Source: Pseudomonas sp. KUIN-1
GTDB lineage: Bacteria > Pseudomonadota > Gammaproteobacteria > Pseudomonadales > Pseudomonadaceae
Direction of reading: 5' to 3'
Length of the DNA stretch: 64,000 bases
NCBI RefSeq assembly: GCF_009176725.1
Contig: NZ_AP020337.1
Span: forward strand, 3,727,501 to 3,791,500
Shown: positions 42,255 through 51,081 of the stretch, in pieces
Layout: the number at the start of each line of letters is the position of its first letter
Numbering within the stretch: the first letter of the stretch is position 1
Translations under genes and position numbers: made by a program
Notes under the pieces: generated by a model
Told to the model about the DNA's origin: nothing
Databases searched by the model: none
The model's input: only the letters and a program-made list of their open reading frames with translations

Positions 42255-45173
42255 ATGTCCCTGATAGTTCTGCTGCTTCTGCCTTTCATCGGCAGCTGTC
42301 TGGCGGCCTTTTTGCCGCACAACGCGCGTAACGCGGAATCATTTCTGGCCGGTCTGATCGCCCTCATCGGCGCTGTGCAGATGGTCTTGTGGTTCCCGCA
42401 GATCGCCGACGGCGGCGTGATTCGTGAAGAGTATTTCTGGCTGCCAAGCCTGGGCATGAACTTCGTTCTGCGTATCGATGGCTTCGCCTGGCTGTTCTCG
42501 ATGCTGGTACTGGGCATCGGTGCGCTGGTTTCGCTGTATGCCCGCTATTACATGTCGCCGGACGACCCGGTGCCGCGCTTCTTTGCGTTTTTCCTGGCCT
42601 TCATGGGCGCCATGCTCGGGCTGGTGATGTCCGGCAATCTGATTCAGATCGTGTTTTTCTGGGAGCTGACCAGTCTTTTCTCGTTCCTGCTGATCGGCTA
42701 TTGGCACCATCGGGCCGATGCCCGACGCGGCGCTTACATGGCGCTGATGGTTACCGGCGCGGGCGGTCTGGCGCTGCTGGCAGGCATGATGATCCTCGGC
42801 CATGTGGCCGGCAGTTATGATCTTGACCGTGTTCTGGCCTCCGGCGACGCGATTCGTGCGCACGCCCTGTACCCGGTGTTACTGACCCTGATTCTGATCG
42901 GCGCACTGACCAAAAGCGCCCAGTTCCCGTTCCATTTCTGGCTGCCGCACGCGATGGCCGCGCCCACGCCGGTGTCGGCGTATCTGCACTCGGCAACCAT
43001 GGTCAAGGCCGGGGTCTTTCTCATGGCGCGCATGTGGCCGGCGCTGTCCGGCACCGAGCAATGGTTCTGGATCGTCAGTGGCGCGGGTGCCTGCACGCTG
43101 ATTCTCGGCGCCTACGCGGCCATCTTCCAGAACGATCTCAAGGGGCTGCTCGCCTACTCGACCATCAGCCACCTGGGCCTGATCACCCTGCTGCTCGGCC
43201 TCAACAGCCCGCTGGCTGCGGTGGCCGCGGTGTTCCATATTCTCAACCACGCGACCTTCAAGGCGTCGCTGTTCATGGCCGCCGGCATCATCGACCACGA
43301 GAGCGGGACCCGCGATATCCGCCGTCTCAGTGGCCTGATAAGGCTGCTGCCCTACACCGCGACGCTGGCGATGGTCGCCAGCGCCTCGATGGCCGGCGTG
43401 CCGCTGCTCAACGGCTTTCTGTCCAAGGAAATGTTCTTTGCCGAAACCGTGTTCATTTCCGCCACTGCATGGGTCGAGATTGCCTTGCCGGTGATCGCGA
43501 CCATCGCCGGGATCTTCAGCGTTGCCTATTCGCTGCGCTTCACTGTCGATGTGTTTTTCGGTCCGGCGGCCAAGGATCTGCCCCACTTGCCCCACGAACC
43601 GCCGCGCTGGATGCGTGCGCCGGTCGAACTGCTGGTGCTGACGTGTCTGGTGGTGGGGATTTTCCCGGCGCAATCGGTCGCTCCCCTGCTCGCCGCCGCT
43701 GCGCGCCCCGTTGTCGGTGGCACACTGCCCGAGTACAGCCTGGCGATCTGGCACGGCTGGAACCTGCCAATGGTCATGAGCCTGGTGGCGATGGCGGGCG
43801 GTATCATTCTGTACCTGTTGCTGCGCAAGCCGCTCAAGCACGAGCGCATCACCGCCCCGCCGCTGGTGGGACGCCTCAATGGCAAGCGCTTTTTCGAGCG
43901 CAGTCAGGTGGTGATGATGCACTGGGCACGCCGTTTCGAACGCAAGGTCAGCACTCGCCGCCTGCAGCCACAACTGTTTCTGCTGGTGCTCGCGGCGGTA
44001 CTGGGCGGTTTCATTCCGATGTATTTCAGCGGCGTGACCTGGGGCGACCGACCGAAGATTCCGGGTTCCGGGGTGTTTGTCACGCTGTGGCTGATCGCGA
44101 TTGCCTGCGCCATAGGTGCGGCCTGGCAAGGTAAATATCACCGTTTGGCGGCACTGGTCATGGTCAGCGTCTGCGGGCTGATGACCTGCATCACCTTCGT
44201 CTGGTTCTCGGCCCCTGATCTGGCGCTGACGCAACTGGTCGTGGAGGTGGTGACCACCGTGCTGATCCTGCTCGGTCTGCGCTGGCTGCCACGACGCAAT
44301 GAAGACGTCGCCCCGCTCAGCGCACGCCTGCGTGCCCGTACCCGGCGCATACGCGACTTCGGCCTGGCAGTGCTCGTGGGGCTGGGCATGGCGATACTCT
44401 CCTACGCCATGCTGACCCGCCAGACGCCCAACGCCATCTCGTCCTTCTACCTGAGTCGCGCGCTGCCCCAGGGCGGCGGCACCAACGTGGTCAACGTGAT
44501 GCTGGTGGATTTCCGCGGCTTCGATACGTTTGGCGAAATCACCGTGCTGGCGGCAGTCGCCATGACAGTGTTCGCCCTGTTGCGACGCTTCCGTCCACCG
44601 AAGGAAAGCATTCTGCTGCCCGCCCAGCAGCGCCTGCTGGCCCGTGACGTGGTGACGGATCTGGTCAACCCGCGCAGCGCCAGCGATACCGCGCTCGGCT
44701 TCATGATGGTTCCGGCAGCGCTGGTTCGATTGCTGCTGCCGATTGCCTTCATCATCTCGATGTACTTGTTCGTCCGCGGCCACAACCAGCCCGGCGGTGG
44801 GTTTGTCGCCGGGTTGGTGATGTCGGTGGCGTTCATCCTGCAATACATGGTGGCAGGCACCCAGTGGGTCGAGGCGCAAATGAGCCTGCGCCCGCTACGC
44901 TGGATGGGCACAGGCCTGTTATGCGCGGTGCTGACCGGCGCGGGCTCGATGCTGCTGGGTTATCCGTTCATGACCACCCACACCGCCCATGTCGACTTGC
45001 CGATCCTGGGTGACATTCACATCGCCAGCGCGCTGTTCTTCGATGTCGGCGTGTACGCCGTGGTGGTCGGCTCGACGCTGTTGATTCTTACCGCACTGGC
45101 GCACCAGTCGGTGCGCAGCCATCGGCCGACGCAGTTGCCCAAGCCTGTCGCCAACCCGCAAGGAATCCTCTGA
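42255..45173 (+). CDS. mrpA: Na+/H+ antiporter subunit MrpA, fused to MrpB
   Basis: This 972-residue membrane protein combines a NuoL-like proton channel (FFWELTSLFSFLLIGYWHHR, FHFWLPHAMAAPTPVSAYLH, GLLAYSTISHLGLITLLLGL) with the MbhD/E and MrpB parts at the C-terminus (FLVRGHNQPGGGF as YLFVRGHNQPGGGFVAGLVM). Key charged residues typical of the family are in the Glu of WELTS and the Lys of SATMVKAGVFL. The A-B fusion is usual for the six-gene Pseudomonas and Rhizobium systems (Pha type). It is the first gene of a tightly overlapping six-gene operon. Confidence 0.95.
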   Translation: MSLIVLLLLPFIGSCLAAFLPHNARNAESFLAGLIALIGAVQMVLWFPQIADGGVIREEYFWLPSLGMNFVLRIDGFAWLFSMLVLGIGALVSLYARYYMSPDDPVPRFFAFFLAFMGAMLGLVMSGNLIQIVFFWELTSLFSFLLIGYWHHRADARRGAYMALMVTGAGGLALLAGMMILGHVAGSYDLDRVLASGDAIRAHALYPVLLTLILIGALTKSAQFPFHFWLPHAMAAPTPVSAYLHSATMVKAGVFLMARMWPALSGTEQWFWIVSGAGACTLILGAYAAIFQNDLKGLLAYSTISHLGLITLLLGLNSPLAAVAAVFHILNHATFKASLFMAAGIIDHESGTRDIRRLSGLIRLLPYTATLAMVASASMAGVPLLNGFLSKEMFFAETVFISATAWVEIALPVIATIAGIFSVAYSLRFTVDVFFGPAAKDLPHLPHEPPRWMRAPVELLVLTCLVVGIFPAQSVAPLLAAAARPVVGGTLPEYSLAIWHGWNLPMVMSLVAMAGGIILYLLLRKPLKHERITAPPLVGRLNGKRFFERSQVVMMHWARRFERKVSTRRLQPQLFLLVLAAVLGGFIPMYFSGVTWGDRPKIPGSGVFVTLWLIAIACAIGAAWQGKYHRLAALVMVSVCGLMTCITFVWFSAPDLALTQLVVEVVTTVLILLGLRWLPRRNEDVAPLSARLRARTRRIRDFGLAVLVGLGMAILSYAMLTRQTPNAISSFYLSRALPQGGGTNVVNVMLVDFRGFDTFGEITVLAAVAMTVFALLRRFRPPKESILLPAQQRLLARDVVTDLVNPRSASDTALGFMMVPAALVRLLLPIAFIISMYLFVRGHNQPGGGFVAGLVMSVAFILQYMVAGTQWVEAQMSLRPLRWMGTGLLCAVLTGAGSMLLGYPFMTTHTAHVDLPILGDIHIASALFFDVGVYAVVVGSTLLILTALAHQSVRSHRPTQLPKPVANPQGIL

Positions 45174-45517
45174 TGGAAGAAGTCATTGCAATCGCCATCG
45201 GCGTGCTGGCCGCCTCGGGCGTCTGGCTGATCCTCAGGCCACGTACCTTTCAGGTGATCATGGGTCTGTGCCTGCTGTCGTACGGGGTCAACCTGTTCAT
45301 CTTCAGCATGGGCAGCCTGTTCATCGGCAGAGAGCCGATCATCAAGGACGGCATTCCTCAGGACCTGCTCAATTACACTGACCCGTTGCCACAGGCGCTG
45401 GTGCTGACCGCAATCGTCATCAGCTTCGCCATGACCGCGCTGTTTCTGGTGGTCTTGCTCGCCTCCAGAGGCCTGACCGGCACCGACCATGTAGATGGCC
45501 GGGAGCCCAAGGCATGA
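45173..45517 (+). CDS. mrpC: Na+/H+ antiporter subunit MrpC
   Basis: This 114-residue protein resembles NuoK and has three membrane segments (AIAIGVLAASGVWLILR, FQVIMGLCLLSYGVNLFIFS, ALVLTAIVISFAMTALFLVV). The family motif DPLPQALVLTAIVI is present. Its ATG overlaps the mrpA stop by one base (TGATG) and its stop overlaps mrpD by four. Confidence 0.95.
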   Translation: MEEVIAIAIGVLAASGVWLILRPRTFQVIMGLCLLSYGVNLFIFSMGSLFIGREPIIKDGIPQDLLNYTDPLPQALVLTAIVISFAMTALFLVVLLASRGLTGTDHVDGREPKA

Positions 45518-47199
45518 GCTGGATGAACCAACTGATCATCGCGCCCATCCTGCTGCCGCTGCTGACCGCCGGGCTGATGCTCTGGCTGGGCGAAAAGCAC
45601 CGGCCGCTCAAGGGCCGTATCAATCTGTTTTCCAGCATCCTCGGGCTGGGCATTTCCGTAGCGCTGTTTCTCTGGGTGCAACACAGCGGCAGCAGCGGCT
45701 CGATCGGTGTCTATCTGCCGGGCAACTGGGGCGTGCCGTTCGGCATCGTGCTGGTGGTGGACCACCTGTCAGCGATGATGCTGGTGCTGACCGGGATCGT
45801 CGGGGTCTGCGCCCTGCTGTTCGCGCTGGCTCGCTGGGACAGGGCCGGTGCCAGCTTCCATGCGCTGTTCCAGATCCAGCTCATGGGGCTGTACGGTGCG
45901 TTCCTGACCGCTGACCTGTTCAACCTGTTCGTGTTCTTCGAAGTACTGCTCGCAGCGTCCTACGGCTTGATGTTGCATGGCTCTGGCCGGGCAAGGGTGT
46001 CGACGGGGCTGCATTACATTTCGATCAACCTGCTGGCTTCGTCGTTGTTTCTGATCGGTGCTGCGTTGATTTACGGGGTGACCGGCACGCTGAACTTTGC
46101 CGATCTGGCCATCAAGATCCCGCAGGTGGCGGAGTCCGATCTGGGCCTGCTGCATGCCGGAGCTGCGATTCTGGCCACGGCGTTCCTGGCCAAGGCCGGC
46201 ATGTGGCCGCTGAACTTCTGGCTGGTTCCCGCCTACTCGGCAGCCAGCGCGCCGGTAGCGGCAATGTTTGCGATCATGACCAAAGTGGGTGTCTATACCC
46301 TGCTACGCCTGTGGACCCTGCTGTTTTCCGGTCAGGCCGGTGCCTCGGCATTCTTCGGCGGCGACTGGCTGATCTACGGCGGCATGGCGACGATTTTCAC
46401 CGCGGCCATCGCCATCATCGCCGCCCAGCGCCTGGAGCGCCTCGCCAGCCTGAGCATACTGGTGTCAGCGGGCATTCTGCTGTCCGCCGTCGGCTTCGCC
46501 CAGCCGAGCCTGACCTCGGGCGCGCTGTTCTATATGGTCAGCTCGACGCTGGCATTGAGCGCCATGTTTCTGCTGGGCGAACTGATCGAACGCTCCCGCT
46601 CGGCCAACGAGATCCCACTGGAATACGACGTAGATCAATTGCCTCGTACCCTGGAGTCCCTGCATCCGCCGCCCGGTGCCAACCTGGACGACGAACAGAA
46701 GGTCGTGGTCGGTCAGGTCATTCCCATGACCATGGCTTTTCTGGGCCTGAGTTTTATCGCCTGCGCCTTGCTGATCATCGGCATGCCGCCGCTCTCGGGA
46801 TTCATCGGCAAGCTCACCTTGATCAGCGCGCTGATGAACCCGCTGGGGCTGGACGTCGCGAAGGATGAGGCGCTTTCCACTCAGGCATGGATGCTGATCG
46901 GCCTGCTGATTTTTTCCGGGCTGGCGTCGCTGATCGCTTTTTCAAGGCTCGGCACGCAACGTTTCTGGACGCCACACGAGCGCCCTTCGCCGATGCTGCG
47001 TCGCAACGAATGCCTGCCGATCATCATTCTTCTGGGTCTGTGCATCGCGCTGACCTTCAAGGCCGAACCCTTGTTGCGCTACACCCAGGACACCGCCGCA
47101 GCGCTGCATGAGCCCAAACAGTATGTGCAGTCAGTGCTCGCCACACGCCCGATACCCGGCCCCACCAGCCAGCAAGCAGATCCGGAGGAGCAGCCATGA
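45514..47199 (+). CDS. mrpD: Na+/H+ antiporter subunit MrpD
   Basis: This 561-residue protein is a second NuoL/M/N-like proton-channel subunit with about 14 membrane segments. Visible family parts are FVFFEVLLAASYGLMLHGSG (channel Glu), ILATAFLAKAGMWPLNFWLV (Lys) and SAPVAAMFAIMTKVGVYTLL (Lys). A hydrophilic insert at about residues 361-398 is long for the family. It overlaps both neighbours by 4 bp. Confidence 0.95.
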   Translation: MSWMNQLIIAPILLPLLTAGLMLWLGEKHRPLKGRINLFSSILGLGISVALFLWVQHSGSSGSIGVYLPGNWGVPFGIVLVVDHLSAMMLVLTGIVGVCALLFALARWDRAGASFHALFQIQLMGLYGAFLTADLFNLFVFFEVLLAASYGLMLHGSGRARVSTGLHYISINLLASSLFLIGAALIYGVTGTLNFADLAIKIPQVAESDLGLLHAGAAILATAFLAKAGMWPLNFWLVPAYSAASAPVAAMFAIMTKVGVYTLLRLWTLLFSGQAGASAFFGGDWLIYGGMATIFTAAIAIIAAQRLERLASLSILVSAGILLSAVGFAQPSLTSGALFYMVSSTLALSAMFLLGELIERSRSANEIPLEYDVDQLPRTLESLHPPPGANLDDEQKVVVGQVIPMTMAFLGLSFIACALLIIGMPPLSGFIGKLTLISALMNPLGLDVAKDEALSTQAWMLIGLLIFSGLASLIAFSRLGTQRFWTPHERPSPMLRRNECLPIIILLGLCIALTFKAEPLLRYTQDTAAALHEPKQYVQSVLATRPIPGPTSQQADPEEQP

Positions 47200-47684
47200 A
47201 GCGCCTGTTTCCCGCCCCGCTGCTCTCGTTGGCACTCTGGCTGTTGTGGTTGGTATTGAATCTGTCGATCAGCCCCGGTCACCTGCTGCTGGGCGCGGTG
47301 CTGGGGTTTCTCGCCCCAATATTGATGGCCCCCTTGCGCCCGCTGCCGGTACGTATTCGCAAACCCGGCACGATCCTGAAGTTTCTATGGCGGGTGGGAC
47401 GCGACGTGGTGGTCTCCAACGTGCAGGTCGGCCTGAGCGTCTGGCGGCTCGAAAGCCGTCCGCCACGCTCGGCTTTCGTGCGCATTCCACTGGATCTGCA
47501 CGACGCCCACGGCCTCGCCGCGCTGGCGATGGTCACCACGGTAGTGCCGGGAACGGTGTGGTCGGAGCTGGCACTGGATCGCAGCGTGCTGCTGATGCAT
47601 GTCTTCGATCTGGAGGACGAAGCACAATTCATCGAGCACTTCAAAACCACCTATGAGCGACCGTTGATGGAGATCTTTCAATGA
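47196..47684 (+). CDS. mrpE: Na+/H+ antiporter subunit MrpE
   Basis: This 162-residue protein has two N-terminal membrane segments (LLSLALWLLWLVLNLSI, HLLLGAVLGFLAPILM) and a cytoplasmic part. The conserved middle is DVVVSNVQVGLSVWRLESRP and MVTTVVPGTVWSELALD. It starts inside the mrpD stop (ATGA) and overlaps mrpF by four bases. Confidence 0.93.
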   Translation: MKRLFPAPLLSLALWLLWLVLNLSISPGHLLLGAVLGFLAPILMAPLRPLPVRIRKPGTILKFLWRVGRDVVVSNVQVGLSVWRLESRPPRSAFVRIPLDLHDAHGLAALAMVTTVVPGTVWSELALDRSVLLMHVFDLEDEAQFIEHFKTTYERPLMEIFQ

Positions 47685-47959
47685 GTGCACTGCTCGACAA
47701 CGCCATCCTGATCAGCCTGCTGATCTTCGCCCTGGCGATGGTGATCACCCTGCTGCGCCTGCTCAAGGGACCTTCGGCCCAGGACCGGGTACTGGCGCTG
47801 GATTATCTGTACATTATTGCCATGCTGATGATGCTGGTGCTTGGCATTCGCTACGCCAGTGACACGTATTTCGAAGCGGCCATGCTGATTGCCCTGTTCG
47901 GCTTCGTCGGCTCATTCGCTCTGGCCAAGTTCCTGCTGCGCGGAGAAGTGATCGAATGA
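47681..47959 (+). CDS. mrpF: Na+/H+ antiporter subunit MrpF
   Basis: This 92-residue protein has three membrane segments (NAILISLLIFALAMVITLLR, YLYIIAMLMMLVLGIRY, MLIALFGFVGSFALAKFLLR) and the conserved LKGPSAQDRVLALD, whose Asp is important in the family. It overlaps mrpE and mrpG by four bases each. Confidence 0.93.
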   Translation: MSALLDNAILISLLIFALAMVITLLRLLKGPSAQDRVLALDYLYIIAMLMMLVLGIRYASDTYFEAAMLIALFGFVGSFALAKFLLRGEVIE

Positions 47960-48336
47960 CCGGACTGCCGAATACAGTGCCCTTCTGGGTGGAAATACTG
48001 ACCGCCGGGCTGCTGATCGCCAGCAGCCTGTTCGCCTTGACCGGCGCGCTCGGGCTGCTGCGCCTCAAGGACTTTTTCCAGCGCATGCACCCGCCCGCCC
48101 TGGCGTCGACGCTGGGTGCCTGGTGCGTTGCGCTGGCGTCGATCATCTACTTCTCGGCGCTGAAGTCGGAACCGGTGATCCACGCCTGGCTGATCCCGGT
48201 ATTGCTGGCGATCACGGTACCGGTGACCACCCTGTTGCTGGCGCGCACAGCGCTGTTCCGCAAGCGCATGGCCGGTGACGATGTGCCCGCGGAAGTCAGC
48301 AGCGGTAACGGCAACGGAGAATCGGCAGGCGGCTGA
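47956..48336 (+). CDS. mrpG: Na+/H+ antiporter subunit MrpG
   Basis: This 126-residue protein has three membrane segments and the family motif ALGLLRLKDFFQRMHPPALA followed by ASTLGAWCVALASIIYF. A polar, Gly/Asn/Ser-rich tail ends it. It is the last gene of the operon. No intrinsic terminator lies in the 18 bp before the convergent gene. The complex exchanges cytoplasmic Na+ for external H+ and supports pH and salt tolerance. Confidence 0.94.
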   Translation: MTGLPNTVPFWVEILTAGLLIASSLFALTGALGLLRLKDFFQRMHPPALASTLGAWCVALASIIYFSALKSEPVIHAWLIPVLLAITVPVTTLLLARTALFRKRMAGDDVPAEVSSGNGNGESAGG

Positions 48337-48354
48337 ACCGACGCCTGGCCTGTG

Positions 48355-48822
48355 TTACTCGCTGGCCTTGAATGTCAGCTCGCCCTTGCGCCATTTGGCG
48401 GCCTTGCCGACGGCGCCTTTGAGAAGCTTGCTCATGCCGATCTGCAGTTGCTCTTTCGCAGCGAAGACCATGAAGACGGTCTGACCTTCCTTGAACACGA
48501 TACCGTGGCCCTCGGGAATATCGATGAAGGCATATTCACCCAGCCCGTACACGGTGGTCTTGATTTCACGAAATTTCAATTCAAGCTTGCCGCCCTCGCG
48601 GCTGGGCAGGACAGACGCGCGGAAATGATCACCCACCTTTAGCTCAAGGCGAGGTTTGTCGTCGACGACCAAGGCGCTTTCGGTGTCGATTTCAGCGATA
48701 TAAATGCCTTCGGCTGATTGCTCGGTGATGTAGACAAAACGGGATTGGAACTGCTTGACCAATTGTGCGCGGAGGTCGCCGAGCACGAACAAGGCGTGGG
48801 TATCCAGATTACTTACAGCCAA
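48355..48822 (-). CDS. Conserved hypothetical protein of pseudomonads, TTG start
   Basis: The function of this 155-residue protein is unknown. It is soluble, with an N-terminal alpha/beta part (DTHALFVLGDLRAQLVKQFQ) and a C-terminal basic tail (KLLKGAVGKAAKWRKGELTF); no catalytic motif is recognised. The best start is a TTG at 48822, because GAGGG (48831-48835 on the minus strand) lies eight bases upstream. The frame can be extended five codons to a TTG at 48837, but that overlaps the ribosome site. No ATG exists near the N-terminus. Confidence 0.7.
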   Translation of the reverse strand: MAVSNLDTHALFVLGDLRAQLVKQFQSRFVYITEQSAEGIYIAEIDTESALVVDDKPRLELKVGDHFRASVLPSREGGKLELKFREIKTTVYGLGEYAFIDIPEGHGIVFKEGQTVFMVFAAKEQLQIGMSKLLKGAVGKAAKWRKGELTFKASE

Positions 48823-49265
48823 AGTACAAACCCTCAAACATGAAATGAGGCTGCCTGATGTCAGGGCAGTCGAGAAAGTGATTCATCCATAGACCGCTTC
48901 ATGTGGCCGGAGATTGTCCGGCATGCTGCACGCAGAAACGCAGACAGCGCCGCCGCACACCTTGTGCAGGCGGGTGGCGGATTCTACCGGCTCATGGCTG
49001 CTACGGGATATATACCTTTTGTACACAGCAGTGTCGCGCAAGCGCTGGGGCCCTGAAAATAGCGGCCAGCCCGGGCACGGCGCAAAGGCTGGACGGGTTC
49101 CAGCCTGCGTTGGGTGCATCCTGCGATAGCGGAAACATAGCATTTATATCCACTGTAGAAAAAGCCATCTTTTCCTGCACAGCCAAATGCATCGAACTCT
49201 TGCACGTACCCACCACTCCCATAAGAACTGATGAATACGGGGATACCCCCCGGCGAGGAGATGAC
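48823..49265. other. Intergenic region between the hypothetical gene and the DUF2789 gene
   Basis: The 443 bp between the two divergent genes hold no supported gene. A reading frame in line with the DUF2789 gene extends upstream to 48903 but has no family similarity. GGCTGG (49088-49093) and CCAGCC (49101-49106) form a small hairpin. GAGGAG at 49255-49260 is the ribosome site of the next gene. No clear promoter was identified. Confidence 0.5.
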
Positions 49266-49505
49266 ATGGAACAGACTACAACTACCATCAAAGACCTGTT
49301 CGAACAGTTGGGGCTTGATTCCGATGATGAGAGCATCGAAAAGTTTATCGCCAGCCATCCTCTGCCCGACGACGTCAAACTGATCGACGCAGAGTTCTGG
49401 ACGCCGCGTCAGTCTGACTTTCTCAAGGAACAGCTGCACGAAGATGCCGAATGGGCGATGGTGGTCGACGAACTCAACGTGCGCCTTCACAAAAAGCCCG
49501 AGTGA
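49266..49505 (+). CDS. DUF2789 family protein
   Basis: This 79-residue acidic protein belongs to a family of unknown function common in gammaproteobacteria. It shows TIKDLFEQLGLDSDDESIEK, FIASHPLPDDVKLIDAEFWT and PRQSDFLKEQLHEDAEWAMV, which together cover the whole domain. The ATG at 49266 follows GAGGAG by five bases. Its last codons and stop lie inside a hairpin that serves as terminator for the convergent gene. Confidence 0.85.
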   Translation: MEQTTTTIKDLFEQLGLDSDDESIEKFIASHPLPDDVKLIDAEFWTPRQSDFLKEQLHEDAEWAMVVDELNVRLHKKPE

Positions 49506-49516
49506 GCCACTCGGGC
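49491..49516 (-). terminator. Intrinsic terminator of the DUF2235 gene inside the DUF2789 3' end
   Basis: GCCCGAGTG (49496-49504) pairs perfectly with CACTCGGGC (49508-49516) around a 3-nt loop. Read on the minus strand it is followed by TTTTT (49495-49491). It lies 9 bp beyond the stop of the minus-strand DUF2235 gene and covers the stop codon of the plus-strand DUF2789 gene. Confidence 0.85.
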
Positions 49517-49524
49517 GTTGATGC

Positions 49525-51009
49525 CTATTGCGGATAACCGGGCTGGCCGATATTGGGATGCAATATCCGGCCGCCTGGCTGTGGCGCGTGGACGAAAACA
49601 GCGTCGCCAAAAGTACCCACTCTGCCGACTACTGCATTCCAGTGCGCAGACTGATGGATGTAGCGCCAGCGCAGTAATGCCTCTTCATGGCTGTCCAGCA
49701 GGTAAGACCCGCCTCGCGCATAATCAATCAACCGGGTAGAAATGTTCTCAAGCTCGGGAGGAAGCTGGAATTCAGGTGCTTGTGGCACCGGGTTGAAAGG
49801 CACGCCCTCGTCACACGCCAGTGTGTGCATGATCAGTAACGATACCCTCGACAGGTGGCCAAACACCTGACGGCTCATGCCCACTGCGGCAACGACCGTA
49901 CTTATGCCATTCAAACTTTTCCTGCACGGATAACACTTGCTCTCGCATGCCTGAACCCTCAGCCAGGCCTGGCTATCGAGCGGGTCGATCCAGTGATCGC
50001 GATTCATTCGGCTTAATTCAGCCTGTGCCTCCTTCCAGCTCGGTGCCGACTCGTACGGGCTGCCACGGCTGACCACACTGCCGCGAGGGCGCGTGAGCAG
50101 TACGTTTTCTTCCATCTGTGGAGGATAACCACCACCGATATCGGAATGTGCACCGGGCAGAACGATTTCCCGGGGCCACACGGGCAGGATGCTGTTCAAC
50201 GCAAAGTTGCGCCGGGATTCATCGCGGGCCACCAGGTGCAACACCTGCTGCGCGCACCCCGGAGGCAGGTACAGATTGACCCTCCTGTTGCTCGCATCGC
50301 GGGTATTGCCCATATCCTTGAAGCTGCCGATGGCTGCAACGGTGTCGAACAGACCGATAACCTTGAGCCGTACGCTGCCGTTGCTCCAGCTGAAACGGTC
50401 GCTCAACCTGACCTTGCGGCTTTCGAGTATCGGCTCGAGCATGCCCGAACGCTGCTTGAGAATTTCATTGACCAGATGCCTGGCCGACGCTGCACCTCGA
50501 CTGAAGCCGAACACGTCCAGTTCCAGCGCTTCCAGAACACAATCGGGGTTGTCGCGGGGGAACGCCTTCAATACCGACGCCAGCTTTTTGAATGCGTTTT
50601 CCACCTTGGAGATCACACCGGTTGCCCCGCGACCGAAACTCTGCCCCGGCCACACCGAATCACGGCCACCGGAAGTAGTGCCGGCCCCGCTTACATAGAT
50701 CGGGTAATACACCTTCAGGCCGTCACCGTCATTTTCGGCAACAGGTTGCAGGCGGTAGATATCGACCAGTCTGGCTATATTGCTCGGATCATTATTGTAA
50801 CTACTGCCAGGCTGCACATGACGACCCGCACACGCTTTAATGTGCTGCCCCTCATTGATCTCGATCAATGCCTGGCAGTCGGCCCCGATCTGACTATTGA
50901 AGCGATTATTTCCCGTACCGTCGAAGAAAATGCCTACTCGCGCCGTCACGCGCCGCGTGACCACATCTGAAAGGACTGCTGACTGTTGAAAACTCCGTTT
51001 ATCGCTCAT
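49525..51009 (-). CDS. DUF2235 (Tle1-like) alpha/beta hydrolase, possible type VI phospholipase effector
   Basis: This 494-residue protein has the DUF2235 fold: VGIFFDGTGNNRFN near the N-terminus, the nucleophile elbow ELDVFGFSRGAASARHLVNE (G-F-S-R-G), the aspartate in IGLFDTVAAIGSF and the histidine in VLPGAHSDIGGGYPP. This is the Ser-Asp-His triad of Tle1 phospholipases delivered by type VI secretion. There is no signal peptide. No VgrG, PAAR, adaptor or obvious immunity gene is adjacent, so delivery and target are open. The upstream 270 bp are AT-rich, which may point to transfer. Confidence 0.75.
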   Translation of the reverse strand: MSDKRSFQQSAVLSDVVTRRVTARVGIFFDGTGNNRFNSQIGADCQALIEINEGQHIKACAGRHVQPGSSYNNDPSNIARLVDIYRLQPVAENDGDGLKVYYPIYVSGAGTTSGGRDSVWPGQSFGRGATGVISKVENAFKKLASVLKAFPRDNPDCVLEALELDVFGFSRGAASARHLVNEILKQRSGMLEPILESRKVRLSDRFSWSNGSVRLKVIGLFDTVAAIGSFKDMGNTRDASNRRVNLYLPPGCAQQVLHLVARDESRRNFALNSILPVWPREIVLPGAHSDIGGGYPPQMEENVLLTRPRGSVVSRGSPYESAPSWKEAQAELSRMNRDHWIDPLDSQAWLRVQACESKCYPCRKSLNGISTVVAAVGMSRQVFGHLSRVSLLIMHTLACDEGVPFNPVPQAPEFQLPPELENISTRLIDYARGGSYLLDSHEEALLRWRYIHQSAHWNAVVGRVGTFGDAVFVHAPQPGGRILHPNIGQPGYPQ

Positions 51010-51050
51010 AACTTTTCCGTCCTTAGAGGCAAGCCAAGAAAAGGCCGCAC

Positions 51051-51081
51051 TTAAATCAAAACGTAAATAACGTTGATTTAA
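51051..51081. promoter_or_regulatory. Inverted repeat in the promoter region of the DUF2235 gene
   Basis: TTAAATCAA (51051-51059) and TTGATTTAA (51073-51081) form a perfect 9-bp inverted repeat with a 13-nt spacer. It lies about 40-70 bp before the start of the minus-strand gene in an AT-rich stretch, where an operator would be expected. Confidence 0.35.

Noticed and set aside
42879..44879. A 666-codon minus-strand frame opposite mrpA.
   Set aside because: It is His/Gln-rich with no domain and lies opposite the strongly conserved MrpA membrane protein. It is a codon-bias shadow.
42255..48336. Membrane genes considered as part of respiratory complex I because of NuoL-, NuoK- and NuoN-like sequence.
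   Set aside because: The full set A(B), C, D, E, F, G in tight overlap, including MrpE, MrpF and MrpG, is specific to Mrp antiporters.
48903..49265. Upstream extension of the DUF2789 reading frame by 121 codons.
   Set aside because: The extension has no family similarity, and a strong ribosome site (GAGGAG) marks the start at 49266.
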